Shown in pieces: positions 54,301 through 61,751 of a stretch of 64,000 bases of DNA. The stretch spans positions 1 through 64,000 of the forward strand of contig CANQUM010000008.1 of the NCBI GenBank assembly GCA_947627045.1, given 5' to 3'. The notes beneath the pieces were generated by a model that saw only the letters and a list, made by a program, of their open reading frames with translations, was not told the DNA's origin and made no database searches. Position numbers and translations under genes: made by a program. Source of the stretch: an uncultured Clostridia bacterium (lineage in GTDB: Bacteria; Bacillota; Clostridia; Oscillospirales; Ruminococcaceae). How positions within the stretch are numbered: position 1 is the stretch's first letter; every line of letters begins with the position of its first letter.

Positions 54301-57300
54301 AACTGCAGCAAAGCAGCCGTTAGCCATGCCCTCAAACTCACCGGCAAAACCGCCGACAAAAACTTTTTCTCTAGTGGAGCTCACAGCGTAGGTGTTGTAA
54401 TCGCTCCCTTCCTCCACATACACGCCACAGTCTGTAAATAATGTCTTTCCCCCGGCAACCTTTCCTGCCACTGCGCCGACATATACGGTATTGGTTGCCG
54501 CTTTGTTTGTCGTTACCGTGGCGTTGACAAGCCGTACGCCATCCACATTGCTGTCGTTTGTAACAAGTCCAAACAGACCGGCAACATAACGTTTACTAGT
54601 ACCGCCCGATGAATTAGTCTCCCGCGCAGAGTCATTGCTGCCGATATAGGCTCCGCGGATCTCATGGGTGTTGCCGTAGTAAGCGCCGGACACACCTTCA
54701 TATTTTCCAGATGTACCGTCCTTATCGCCCAGCAGCAACGGCGTTTGCGGCGTACTATTCTTTGTTCCGTTAGTAAAGGGCACCCCCGAATCATTGTTGA
54801 CATTTTTATAAATGCTATAGTTAATATCCAGCAGCTGATGATACTCTTTGATGCGCCATGGGTTAGGATTGCCACTAGACACAAATTCATTGTTCGCAGA
54901 CAGCGTCGCCGCATTGTCCAAATGGCGCGGGGTACGCAGCACAACACCATCATCGACGGCCGCTTTGCTGGTCAGTCCCGGTTTTTTCTGTGCGGTTTTT
55001 AGTAGTGAAGCTGCTGGTGGCGTTACCTTTGTGTACGGGCCGTTCACCGCCTCGCAGGCAAACAGAGGGTTAAACAGCAGTATCTGCCCGCCATTCAGTG
55101 TAATTTTCTGATAATAGTTCTGATTTTTCTTTGCATCTTCTGTGGCCGCCTTAACTGCGGCATTCCAGGCATCCGTGGGCAGATTATATTGATAATATGC
55201 CTTGCCTCCAATGGTTTTTGGCGTTCCTGCAGTTAGACTGTATTTTGTTGTTGAATCATCATTCAGAGTAAAATTCAGATCATCCGCTTCAGTTGGTTTC
55301 GTCTCACTTAGCACTGCGTAGCCGTCGGTAATGGCTGCGCCGGTGCTGCCAAGAGTATTGATAAGCACCTTGTTGTTCAAAATGGCGTAGTAGCCGGTAA
55401 CATTAGTGCCAGCAGCAGATTTTATGGTATCATAGTAGGCCATGGTGGGCTCGAACGCGGGCTCCTCTGTCTCGCTCTCCAGCCAGTCACCGTAATGGAA
55501 CATGGGTATAGGATTGCCCTCGGCATCTTTACCCGTGGCATCTTTCAGCATGGGGTAGGGGTACGGCGTGGCAAGGCTCTTCGTCTCGTCCGTCTGGCCG
55601 TATGGGAAAGTGGCATAAGTAGGGTTAGTGCCGCCCGACTTATTGTACCAGTCGCCTTCCAAATAGTTACCGCTACTGCCCGCAGTTATCGGCATTTCGG
55701 AGAGCTGCTCGGTATTCAGTTTATTACCGCTGTTTGCGACGCAATTCACGCCCGTCTGTGAAACGTAATAGACATTGCCGCTGACGTTTGGCGCTGTGCC
55801 ATAAACCGTGGCCGTCGCCGTACCATTTGCAAAGTCTTCGCCATACCGTACTGCGGCGTAAGAGTTTAAAATATTGAGCGTACCGCCTGACGGCGCATTA
55901 GTTACAAGCCCCGCAGCAGTACCATCATTTTTTACATTTGTAATAATGCCGTCAGCATAGCTATTGGAAACAGTTACAGATGAATCGTCAACAGCGTTTC
56001 CAACCAAGCCGCCCGCCTTATTACCGCCATTCAAATAGCATGCGGCGTAGCTTTTTCCAATAGTGAGATCAGCGCCGCTACTCGTTTCCCCGACAAGCCC
56101 GCCGATGTCGCAATCGCTGCAAGCGGCATTGCCCTCCACAACTACGGCGGCAAAGCTGTCTGTGATATTGACATTGCCATCGGCAACGCCTACAAGCCCG
56201 CCTGCACGGTTTGTGGTGGCGTCAGTCATTATAATCTTTGGGGTACTTGTAGGATTATAATTTCCTTCAAGATAGACTTGGCAGTTTTCAATTTTTGCGT
56301 TGTTTACCATACCTGCCAGCGCACCGGCATTATTCTTGGCTTTGGCGGCAGGATTAATCAATGTAATATTTTTCAGCTTAGCAAGATCGCCAGCCGAACC
56401 TGCGATATGAGAAAACAGACCCGCATATGTATCAGTGTTCTCTTTCGCATTCAGATTGCGAATGGGCAGACTATTCCCGTTGTAAGATGTCAGAGACTTG
56501 TTATAAATAGCGACATAATCTACAGATTCATCAGTATAGGTATTCTTCCATGAGTAGATAGTATCGGTCGCCGTCGCCCCAAAATCTATTGATTTAACCT
56601 GCTCGGCGGCGATGATTTTTTCCCCATCTGTGCCATTTGTACCAATATCTCCATCGGCATCCCCGGTAGCTTTTAAAGCGTCCAAATTCTGCAAATGCCG
56701 TCCGTAGGCAATTATCGCAGTCGGAATCTGTTCTACTGTACCCGATGTATCGGGATCATCTTTTTTTTCTACCCGCGCAAACAAACTATTGCAGTTCACA
56801 GTAGCACTCTGCGACAGATAGAGTTTATCTGTACCGACATAGTAGGTCGTCACGGTAACAGAGATATCCTCACCTGGTATCAGTTGGTCTGTGTAGGAAT
56901 CGTCCCATTCTTTGAAAGCCTTGCCGGTCTTCCAGTCGCCAAGGGGTTGATTCTTATAAGGATGTATAGTTTCGTCGCTAAGTTCTTCATTTAGCGTATC
57001 CAGCATAATGTCAGCACTTTTGCCTTCGTTAAGTAAAACTAGATCGTCCCTTTGGATAATGGGTATAGATACGTTACTGGTCTTGCCTGTCACAGAGACC
57101 TTAAGCCCAATCTTGCCCGAATCAAAGCTAGTGCCGCCCAAAGGCACTTCCGGCATTTTTATGCGCAGGCGCAGCTCCTCTGCATTTGTGATAGTAAGCT
57201 CAGGTATCGGCATCTGACCAACGAGAGCATAATTCACACCGCTGCCACCGTAATAACCGATGAGAGGTTTGTTTTTCAGCCGCTCATCGTACTTGCGCGG

Positions 57301-57780
57301 CTTGCCAGTGTAGGTATATTCCTTGTCGGAGTACCACACCGCATAGACAGCGCCGGTCTTACAGTTATATTCCAGCACATAGTGATGCTCCTCCAACTCT
57401 TTCTCAATCGAGCCGCCGGGCAGCAGCTCTGCCAGTGCCTTCTCATGTTCAACAATCTTCGAGTCCAAATAGCGCAGATCATTCGAGTCTCCGTGAGATG
57501 TATCAACAAAATCCGAAGGCTTTTCGCCAATCAAATTTACAGTAACATCCTCTGCAAAGTGTTCAAACTCTCCATTGCCGACCATTGCGGTCATACTGTT
57601 TTGTGCGGCCAGAAATATGGAGCGGGCCGAATCGTCCAATTCGTTCAATTTCATGCGTCGGATTGTTCCAATGATCACAGGCACGGCAACAGCAAGGACA
57701 ATGGCTACAATCGCCACTGTTACCAGCATTTCCGACATTGTAAATCCCTTTCGTCTTCTCTCTTTTCCTAACTGCTCCAC
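48322..57780 (-). CDS. Giant 3152-residue type IV pilin-like protein with GLUG repeats
   Basis: The prepilin signal is intact: MEQLGKERRRKG is cut before FTMSE (Glu5), then MLVTVAIVAIVLAVAVPVII. Residues 40-350 form a non-repetitive stalk. From about 355 to the end there are five related blocks ending in HYGDW at 762-766, 1340-1344, 1977-1981, 2604-2608 (HHGDW) and 3145-3149 (HYGEW). Blocks two to five contain an RT-x-R/Q-H/Q-L/F motif (949, 1552, 2198, 2795). About two dozen GGLVG/GGFAG (GLUG) motifs and Cys pairs (CYAGGH, CYTTCSV) recur. GTG start with GGAGG 9 nt upstream. The GLUG family occurs in bacterial adhesins. A pilus-displayed adhesin is inferred; pilins are usually about 150-200 residues. 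Confidence 0.88.
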   Translation of the reverse strand: MEQLGKERRRKGFTMSEMLVTVAIVAIVLAVAVPVIIGTIRRMKLNELDDSARSIFLAAQNSMTAMVGNGEFEHFAEDVTVNLIGEKPSDFVDTSHGDSNDLRYLDSKIVEHEKALAELLPGGSIEKELEEHHYVLEYNCKTGAVYAVWYSDKEYTYTGKPRKYDERLKNKPLIGYYGGSGVNYALVGQMPIPELTITNAEELRLRIKMPEVPLGGTSFDSGKIGLKVSVTGKTSNVSIPIIQRDDLVLLNEGKSADIMLDTLNEELSDETIHPYKNQPLGDWKTGKAFKEWDDSYTDQLIPGEDISVTVTTYYVGTDKLYLSQSATVNCNSLFARVEKKDDPDTSGTVEQIPTAIIAYGRHLQNLDALKATGDADGDIGTNGTDGEKIIAAEQVKSIDFGATATDTIYSWKNTYTDESVDYVAIYNKSLTSYNGNSLPIRNLNAKENTDTYAGLFSHIAGSAGDLAKLKNITLINPAAKAKNNAGALAGMVNNAKIENCQVYLEGNYNPTSTPKIIMTDATTNRAGGLVGVADGNVNITDSFAAVVVEGNAACSDCDIGGLVGETSSGADLTIGKSYAACYLNGGNKAGGLVGNAVDDSSVTVSNSYADGIITNVKNDGTAAGLVTNAPSGGTLNILNSYAAVRYGEDFANGTATATVYGTAPNVSGNVYYVSQTGVNCVANSGNKLNTEQLSEMPITAGSSGNYLEGDWYNKSGGTNPTYATFPYGQTDETKSLATPYPYPMLKDATGKDAEGNPIPMFHYGDWLESETEEPAFEPTMAYYDTIKSAAGTNVTGYYAILNNKVLINTLGSTGAAITDGYAVLSETKPTEADDLNFTLNDDSTTKYSLTAGTPKTIGGKAYYQYNLPTDAWNAAVKAATEDAKKNQNYYQKITLNGGQILLFNPLFACEAVNGPYTKVTPPAASLLKTAQKKPGLTSKAAVDDGVVLRTPRHLDNAATLSANNEFVSSGNPNPWRIKEYHQLLDINYSIYKNVNNDSGVPFTNGTKNSTPQTPLLLGDKDGTSGKYEGVSGAYYGNTHEIRGAYIGSNDSARETNSSGGTSKRYVAGLFGLVTNDSNVDGVRLVNATVTTNKAATNTVYVGAVAGKVAGGKTLFTDCGVYVEEGSDYNTYAVSSTREKVFVGGFAGEFEGMANGCFAAVKVKATGKSSNAGGFVGTFKGATVTDCYAGGHTENGKYTSKDASVNVWVSGTTSNAGGFAGQVTDGRELTLSGVCYTTCSVRNDKTSQESEGQKEYKDTGCFVGLRPEGATKIIKENDATVYATGVAFKSNDAVNPRNETNYLTQLIPEIDGRSYTFITTPYDSKMTATAAYPYITNLTAHYGDWPTKHNLVYYEKYKSDPGTGAVKVKVDGSYYYYGFYGQWNSTAGTQKVNSLANSGYAVDSGYALISDQDLGNSFLWGSETFSSSNGRTMVYATAEDGKDGCVKLEQSKLEPSSSNLPENYVYTLPFDAVNQAPLDTYYRTISINGATTACNPHFACEALNISNSAPVEVKLDDGRSYTYREFNMNKIQSKTDLMDGAANGDYEDCVLIRTPQHLASAARYTRQKNNLSSRVSSRGWEYHQLLDLDYSEYTGGIYDGNSGLRKNENNIAGKNEVYPQIAVTLGQKANSTSSDELDKTNVSGSYNGHDHTIENLYAGISQESYVNSDSTDDLYAGVFGWVYQSTIKNIKLKNITVNVGTTTDGYDKEIKGTVLDIGGLAGRCSDSKVSDVTLGDVKINVGKEAKKAENVGGLFGSIEGSLTNIKKCGIRVITSNKYNNYGVVYNGSVNTSCTGGFAGNVSDATVVQNCYAAVKVTGYNCAGGFVGQIKKGEPTFTDCYAGGHTVNGVYDPNAPNVIAKYENSSSTVGGFAGSVNKVKFTGVNYSTCSVSCNKDSAKRGRFVGNGTNTNVEKGSNATILYGLAPAFQSGSAVVPTNETYLTGQLAAWKSSGEADATPYDTHWGNEYPYQVANEQTIHYGDWMDLAEPSLVYYEEYDNTGTTSTKHIATKDSKLYGLGGSWKHADSSADEGIDSLSTNAAELINEDGYALLWPVDESYSYTGNFPEELKCTIGSENVTFKRKAGTESGFYNNAIKLEDSYYYLYLPELSAGTDLNSLFKYEGRDYYQTLTYNVKISEGDVSVSRTGERWFNPHFALEAYNTKPADISEPTVKASNMLNSGNILDSGIKESTAESAVIVRTARQFGNLADYAVSGKNPSKWSYHQTMDLHFDGTPFTETPVPFLGANGRYNGHLHSLTDLQLKIPDTTGSDLYAGVFGQIDGATVQYVQLLNSEVDVENSGASSKTNVGGLVGMAKNGAKLESITGINVRVKATGTGGNARVGGLFGQLQGESSAQVEVKNCGVYIDTAVATTHKDIDGTDGAYNYYSVDAGATGNDYTGGLAGDVNQASLEKCYAAVKVTGYKYTGGLAGQLNGCTVKDCYAGGHTKGGEYEKPNADSTPAVNVTGLSIGAQVGGFTGQTADEVKFNGVCYTTCSVFAPNTTTTTTNALGLFSGGESSGSTVNCATDSTLYATGKAWAKDSASSGFADATARNETEYDDNLLTKREQLFNVLVEKDNKDSKPYDSELFDNGASVKYLYKTNFDEHHGDWGLPDKTPVQSSGILYFELDESNNLTYQIKGVTSGGEKLSDVNAKGFGFVNTVDKLDTLCKERHVKEDGTIEEHDHIKTSGYVLFNGDKFRLTAPDTAGLTDAGTADQKATVRTEVLKILQATTADQLDVLEVFVTPPASEDFEGNSVDDSMFSRRGYDSTEKTLYYTDGFAGVSDEAYSEVNPIAIRTVRQLDNIGSKTLYFQQTHDLYGKYYPTNYTGAEKFKGSYDGDHRYILDLSMTGETGEQNKNVGLFNTTSNPTTLKNIILYSPTGKAKITSNAKNDSLTGSSIWGAGGLVGGVTTGSIGSTVTITNCVVAGYDISGNYTVGGLIGYAYYKVKIENCAAVNDLSSETDKTNVSIGGLVGGYHSDSSCEPKIENSYAGGTATLKYANSSVVSGIVGKDYGDSTGSSVTNCYTYLDASGVAAGSSNATANTVYPIGYKLSTTNSSGNAYRAGSLPTAAEGLKVVTDNQGIDATNGTTLPGNTDAAAVRSYVPNGQKGGDTTSTDGHSPMEKATPGVGYPYMAVVKDEKDKFVHYGEWPNN

Positions 57781-57816
57781 AACACCTAACCTCCAATCAA
57801 AAGGGACATTTTATCA

Positions 57817-58392
57817 TCAGTTTCCAGCTTCCTCACTCTGCTGGACATATTCGTAAAAAGTAATTACACCGCTAACTTTCAGTTCGCCCCCGTACAAATT
57901 TCCATCTACAGGCGCCAGGGTAAAGCTATCCAACAGACAGCGGTAGCCTGTACCCGTCAAATCACGGAGCAGGCGTCTTGCTTGCTTATAATTCTTAGCA
58001 GTGCAGGTGAAATTGATCGTCCTCGTGGCTATGTCATCGGTAATGCTTACCTGCCCAAAATCAAAATCCGGGTTGGTGCCATCGAAGATCGTATCTAATT
58101 TGAGCATCAATGTCTCAATATTGTTATAAGGAGGCATGACAGTGATGTCTTCTTTCGGCTGGGAAAGAATCTCGTCAAGCTCCTGCTTCATAGCTATATA
58201 CTCATTTGACTTCACTTCGGCGGCCTCGATTTGGACGTCAATATTCTCTGCGTCTCGTTCAATCTGTCCCATACGGTTCACGATAGGATAATGAACAGCC
58301 ATAAAATACAATCCGCCGATCAATACCACCAACAGTACAATAATCATGACTTTTTCACGCCGAGTAAAGCTACGTTTCAGAAAATCTGACAT
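57817..58392 (-). CDS. pilO: PilO-like inner-membrane pilus assembly protein
   Basis: A bitopic protein of about 191 residues: short cytoplasmic end, transmembrane segment (about 16-35), periplasm-facing-type coiled coil (IERDAENIDVQIEAAEV) and a ferredoxin-like C-terminal domain. With PilN and PilM it forms the alignment complex linking the motor to the pilus. The start is ATG 58392, or GTG 58395, both within reach of GGAGG, overlapping the pilN stop. Naming rests on position after pilM and pilN as much as on sequence. Confidence 0.8.
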   Translation of the reverse strand: MSDFLKRSFTRREKVMIIVLLVVLIGGLYFMAVHYPIVNRMGQIERDAENIDVQIEAAEVKSNEYIAMKQELDEILSQPKEDITVMPPYNNIETLMLKLDTIFDGTNPDFDFGQVSITDDIATRTINFTCTAKNYKQARRLLRDLTGTGYRCLLDSFTLAPVDGNLYGGELKVSGVITFYEYVQQSEEAGN

Positions 58393-59078
58393 CACTGAGC
58401 ACCTCCCTCTGCATTTGTATCATTAGATTCAATTCCTTCAGTTTCGGTACCTTCTGCACTGTCCTCATCCTCATACGCACTTTTAAATACAATGGTAATG
58501 GTCGCATAAGGCTGAACACCGGAATCTATATCGCTATCACTGCTTTCAGAATTGTTGTCATATCCCGTAGTGGACACATTTACCCCAGCTACAAGAGGAT
58601 TGGATTCCAGTCTCGCTATCATGGAGGATACCTGATCCAGTGTCAGACCGGTGAGCGTGGTGGAAAACACGTTGCCGGTTACAGAGACAGCCTGCGTCTC
58701 ACTGTAAGGTATAATATCATGCTCCAAAAGTTCAAGAATCTCCTGACGGTCAGCGATAGTGCGGTCAAAGCCGCGGTAGGTGTACTGGTTGTACTGCTCC
58801 TTCACTTTATCATAATCCGCATAGGAAAGCTCCAGTTCCTCCAGCCGTACCTGACTTGCAGCCAGGTCGTTCTCTGCCTTGTTCAGACGTACATAACGGT
58901 CTGCAACGGCAAATTTGCCAAACAACACTGCCAGCACCACAATAATGATGACGGCAGGCACCACACGACTGAGAGCCAGCTCGCTCTTTTCTCTCATGAC
59001 CAGATTAAGCGTGGTTTTTGTCGGCATGGTCTGTCTACTGCGCTTTTCACGCGGCTTGCTATCAGTTTTCATACTCAT
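58392..59078 (-). CDS. pilN: PilN-like pilus assembly protein
   Basis: A 228-residue bitopic protein. The N-terminal cytoplasmic part contains the conserved TLNLVMREK, close to the INLLP motif by which PilN binds PilM. A transmembrane segment (about 42-60), a coiled coil and a small C-terminal domain follow. The acidic, Ser/Asp/Glu-rich end (about 185-228) is unusual. ATG 59078 with AAAGGAG fits; an upstream GTG at 59096 overlaps pilM. Confidence 0.8.
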   Translation of the reverse strand: MSMKTDSKPREKRSRQTMPTKTTLNLVMREKSELALSRVVPAVIIIVVLAVLFGKFAVADRYVRLNKAENDLAASQVRLEELELSYADYDKVKEQYNQYTYRGFDRTIADRQEILELLEHDIIPYSETQAVSVTGNVFSTTLTGLTLDQVSSMIARLESNPLVAGVNVSTTGYDNNSESSDSDIDSGVQPYATITIVFKSAYEDEDSAEGTETEGIESNDTNAEGGAQ

Positions 59079-59092
59079 GACGCTGTCTCCTT

Positions 59093-60085
59093 TCACTGTA
59101 AAGCCGCACCCACGGCCGATGCTGCAAGAGATGCACCCTCTGCAAGACCGTCGGGCATATTAGGCCAGAATTCATCCATATTCAAAAGCGGTAGGTTCAG
59201 CGTACCCCGCAAAGTTTCAATAAGTTCATTATTCAGAATACCGCCGCCGCAGCAATGTATGTGCTGAGGCTCGTCGCCGCCGGAACTGAACCGCTGGAAG
59301 TTGACAGCCCTCAATACCTCTACCGCTATTGCATTATAAAGGTCGCGGCATCTCGGCAGCGCAAGACAACCTTCGTGGCCGCTCTCCCGATAGGTAACGG
59401 CAATATGTATATCTACGTTAAACTCCTCTGCAATCACCTGATCCAAAGCAGAAAGTCCATAGTCAAGCGTGCGCAGACCTTCAAACCTATCTCCGTCGAA
59501 GATATATAGACGCACTGCACTATGACCTAAATCCAGTACACAATGGCAGTGGTCTGTATCGCCTCCGCCGCGAGCCAGATTGATCAGTGCCAACTCATCT
59601 GGAATCGCCGTTTTCAGACGGAATCCGCTGCGGTGGAAAGCAGCCGCATAATCAGAGATGACCTGCTTGGGAACAGCAGCCGCCATCAGGTCAAGACTTT
59701 CATCGTCAGAAACTGCACTGTCCTTCACCAGTGCATAATCATAAAAGTAATCCTCCCTGGCACCTGGAATATACTCGTGGAACTCATATGGAAGGTTGAA
59801 TTTAAGCTGCTCCTCCGTCATAACGGCAGTTGTAAAACGTCTGCAGTAACATGCAGAAGGCGGCAGCACAAGTGCCGCGTCTCTCACACGAATGTGTTCA
59901 CGACGACGTACCTCAGATATAAGGTCGCTTAGTGCCTCAAACGAGAGTATCTTTCCCTCCTGAACAAGACCCTCAGGCAAAGGCTCGGAAATTACGTTCG
60001 TAACAGCGCCGTTCTCACATACAGCAATGTGTATATCCCGACTTCCAATCTCAAAACCGACGCGTTTTTCTTTTATCAGGTTCAT
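59093..60085 (-). CDS. pilM: PilM-like actin-fold pilus assembly protein
   Basis: A 330-residue FtsA/actin-like ATPase. The first phosphate loop is VGFEIGSRDIHIAV near residues 9-22, a second VLDLGHSAVRLYIF lies in the middle, and the adenosine motif is CCGGGILNN. It sits on the cytoplasmic side and binds the PilN tail. GAAAGGAG precedes ATG. It is followed by pilN, pilO and the giant pilin, the standard MNO order. Confidence 0.87.
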   Translation of the reverse strand: MNLIKEKRVGFEIGSRDIHIAVCENGAVTNVISEPLPEGLVQEGKILSFEALSDLISEVRRREHIRVRDAALVLPPSACYCRRFTTAVMTEEQLKFNLPYEFHEYIPGAREDYFYDYALVKDSAVSDDESLDLMAAAVPKQVISDYAAAFHRSGFRLKTAIPDELALINLARGGGDTDHCHCVLDLGHSAVRLYIFDGDRFEGLRTLDYGLSALDQVIAEEFNVDIHIAVTYRESGHEGCLALPRCRDLYNAIAVEVLRAVNFQRFSSGGDEPQHIHCCGGGILNNELIETLRGTLNLPLLNMDEFWPNMPDGLAEGASLAASAVGAALQ

Positions 60086-60141
60086 ATTCGACTCCTTTCA
60101 CACTACAATATTGCACCACAGGTACATATATAATAAAAATC

Positions 60142-60930
60142 TTATAAAAACAATCCCATATACCATGACACCAACTGCGGTCCCACTAAAAGTGAGGGAA
60201 CAGCAGCAGCGGCAATCGCAGGCCCGAACGGAAACGGCTGACCTCTGACAGAGCGCAGCCTCGTAAACACCAGTCCAAATAAGCAGGATAACAATACCAA
60301 CAGCAGCCCAACGGCTGGACCGCAGTAAAGTCCCAGCATTGCAAACAGCTTGATGTCTCCTCCGCCCATAGTTTCTCGTTTTAAAATCTTATCCATCAGC
60401 AGCGTAAAAATCAGCAGGGCTCCGCCTAGTGCTAATGCCCCCAGACCGCCTTTGATTAAGCTTTTAAGCGGTGATGCCGAAAACGGCAGAAATACCGCCC
60501 ATAAAATCACTCCGAAAAGCAGAAGTATATTCGGCAGTTCCATCGTATCAAGGTCAATAAGTGCCAGTGCAAGCAGTACGGCAAATAAAAGACAATGCTG
60601 TAATGTCCACAAGCTTATACCGAACCGTACCAAAACTGCAACAAAAGCAAGGGCAGTTACAAGCTCGGTAACAGGATACCGCACCGAGATTCGCGTTCCG
60701 CAAAATCGGCAGCGGCCTCGCAAAAAAAGCCAGCTGACAATCGGAAACAAATCCCGTACTCCAAGCGTATGACCGCATTCAGGACAGTGGCTTCGCCCTT
60801 TGGCAAACTTCTCTCCTTGAACCTTGCGCATCGCCGCACAGTTGACAAAGCTCCCGACGCAGGCTCCGCATAAAAATATTACAAATATCAGGTAGGCAGC
60901 AGCGGCAGTTCCCAGTGAGGTTACTGACAT
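60142..60930 (-). CDS. pilD: Prepilin peptidase / N-methyltransferase
   Basis: The membrane aspartic protease that cuts and methylates every prepilin of this locus. The 262-residue protein has the N-terminal GSFVNCAAMR, then a zinc-binding CPECGHTLGV...CRFCGTRI loop. The two catalytic Asp residues lie in ALIDLDTMELPN and GGGDIKLF. Multiple transmembrane helices are evident. AAAGGAGG precedes ATG. It belongs to the operon, so processing and substrates are expressed together. Confidence 0.93.
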   Translation of the reverse strand: MSVTSLGTAAAAYLIFVIFLCGACVGSFVNCAAMRKVQGEKFAKGRSHCPECGHTLGVRDLFPIVSWLFLRGRCRFCGTRISVRYPVTELVTALAFVAVLVRFGISLWTLQHCLLFAVLLALALIDLDTMELPNILLLFGVILWAVFLPFSASPLKSLIKGGLGALALGGALLIFTLLMDKILKRETMGGGDIKLFAMLGLYCGPAVGLLLVLLSCLFGLVFTRLRSVRGQPFPFGPAIAAAAVPSLLVGPQLVSWYMGLFL

Positions 60931-60999
60931 AGCGCAAGCCTCCTTTCAAAGTATCTATTGACATTCACCGCCCCGTGAAAGCACAGAACGGAAAAGTGT

Positions 61000-61545
61000 T
61001 CATCGTACAAGATCAAATTTATCCTCGCTGACAGCGACCTGCACAGTGTAAACCTTGTTGCCGCCGCTTGTCGGTTTGACAGAGGCAAACGGATAGCTTA
61101 TCAGGTCTAATTTAGGCACCTCATAGAACTTCTCATCAGAACTAATGGGCACCGGCTGTTTTGCCTTGCCCGGTACAATGCCGTCTCTGTAATCGTCAAT
61201 CTCGTCAACAACAAAAATCTTTATATCCGTAACTTCGTTTTCCTCATCTACCTGTGCCACGGCTACCCAGCCGGCTCCGTCGGCAAGACCCTCGTTTATA
61301 TTCCTGGCTTCCGGCGTGGTGCTGTCCGTTTCCCCCAATCCTGTCTGAATAGAGGTGATAACGGTAGAACGCACATTGCGTATGTTGATTAGGTTCGTTT
61401 TAAACTGCGCCTTTACCGCCATATTGATAAAAACAGGGACGGCAATGACGACCAAAACCGCCAAAATCAGGATAAGCATCAGTTTCTCTAACTTGCTCAT
61501 TCCTGTCGTGTTTCGCAGTTCATTCTCGGAATCTTTATTTGTTAT
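61000..61545 (-). CDS. Second type IV pilin, probable non-ATG start
   Basis: The ATG at 61500 gives MSKLEKLMLILILAVLVVIA with no leader, and AGGA abuts it. Reading upstream in frame gives 15 open codons ending in Gly, so the text becomes ...NTTG then MSKLE: a normal prepilin cleavage site with Glu5. GGGAGGG (61556-61562) lies 10 nt before an ATA codon at 61545, the most plausible start. The mature head resembles the major pilin (GWVAVAQVD, PFASVKPTSG). The entry uses 61545; the exact start is uncertain. Confidence 0.75.
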   Translation of the reverse strand: MTNKDSENELRNTTGMSKLEKLMLILILAVLVVIAVPVFINMAVKAQFKTNLINIRNVRSTVITSIQTGLGETDSTTPEARNINEGLADGAGWVAVAQVDEENEVTDIKIFVVDEIDDYRDGIVPGKAKQPVPISSDEKFYEVPKLDLISYPFASVKPTSGGNKVYTVQVAVSEDKFDLVR

Positions 61546-61589
61546 CGTTTCGTATCCCTCCCTGCTTGTGAGGTTGTATCATTCTTAGT

Positions 61590-61735
61590 GGGGCAAGGGA
61601 AAACGGTCAGACATCGCTGACCCCTTTCCCCAGCCTCACAATCGTCCGCCGCCTCACTCCACGACGGCGGATTTTGTGCTAGGCTCTACCCTTTTAGGTG
61701 GGGTAGGATATAATACTTACGGGATTATGTTCCCA
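61590..61735 (-). ncRNA. Structured intergenic segment between the two pilin genes
   Basis: On the minus strand three hairpins lie between the major pilin stop and the next pilin: CTACCC/GGGTAG (61686-61706), TCCGCCG/CGGCGGA (61645-61671) and a long stem of 12 bp with one internal loop (61597-61630). None ends in a T-run. It may stabilise the 3' end of the major pilin message or reduce read-through. Whether it is a separate RNA is unknown. Confidence 0.5.
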
Positions 61736-61751
61736 AATCAAAAACCTATCT

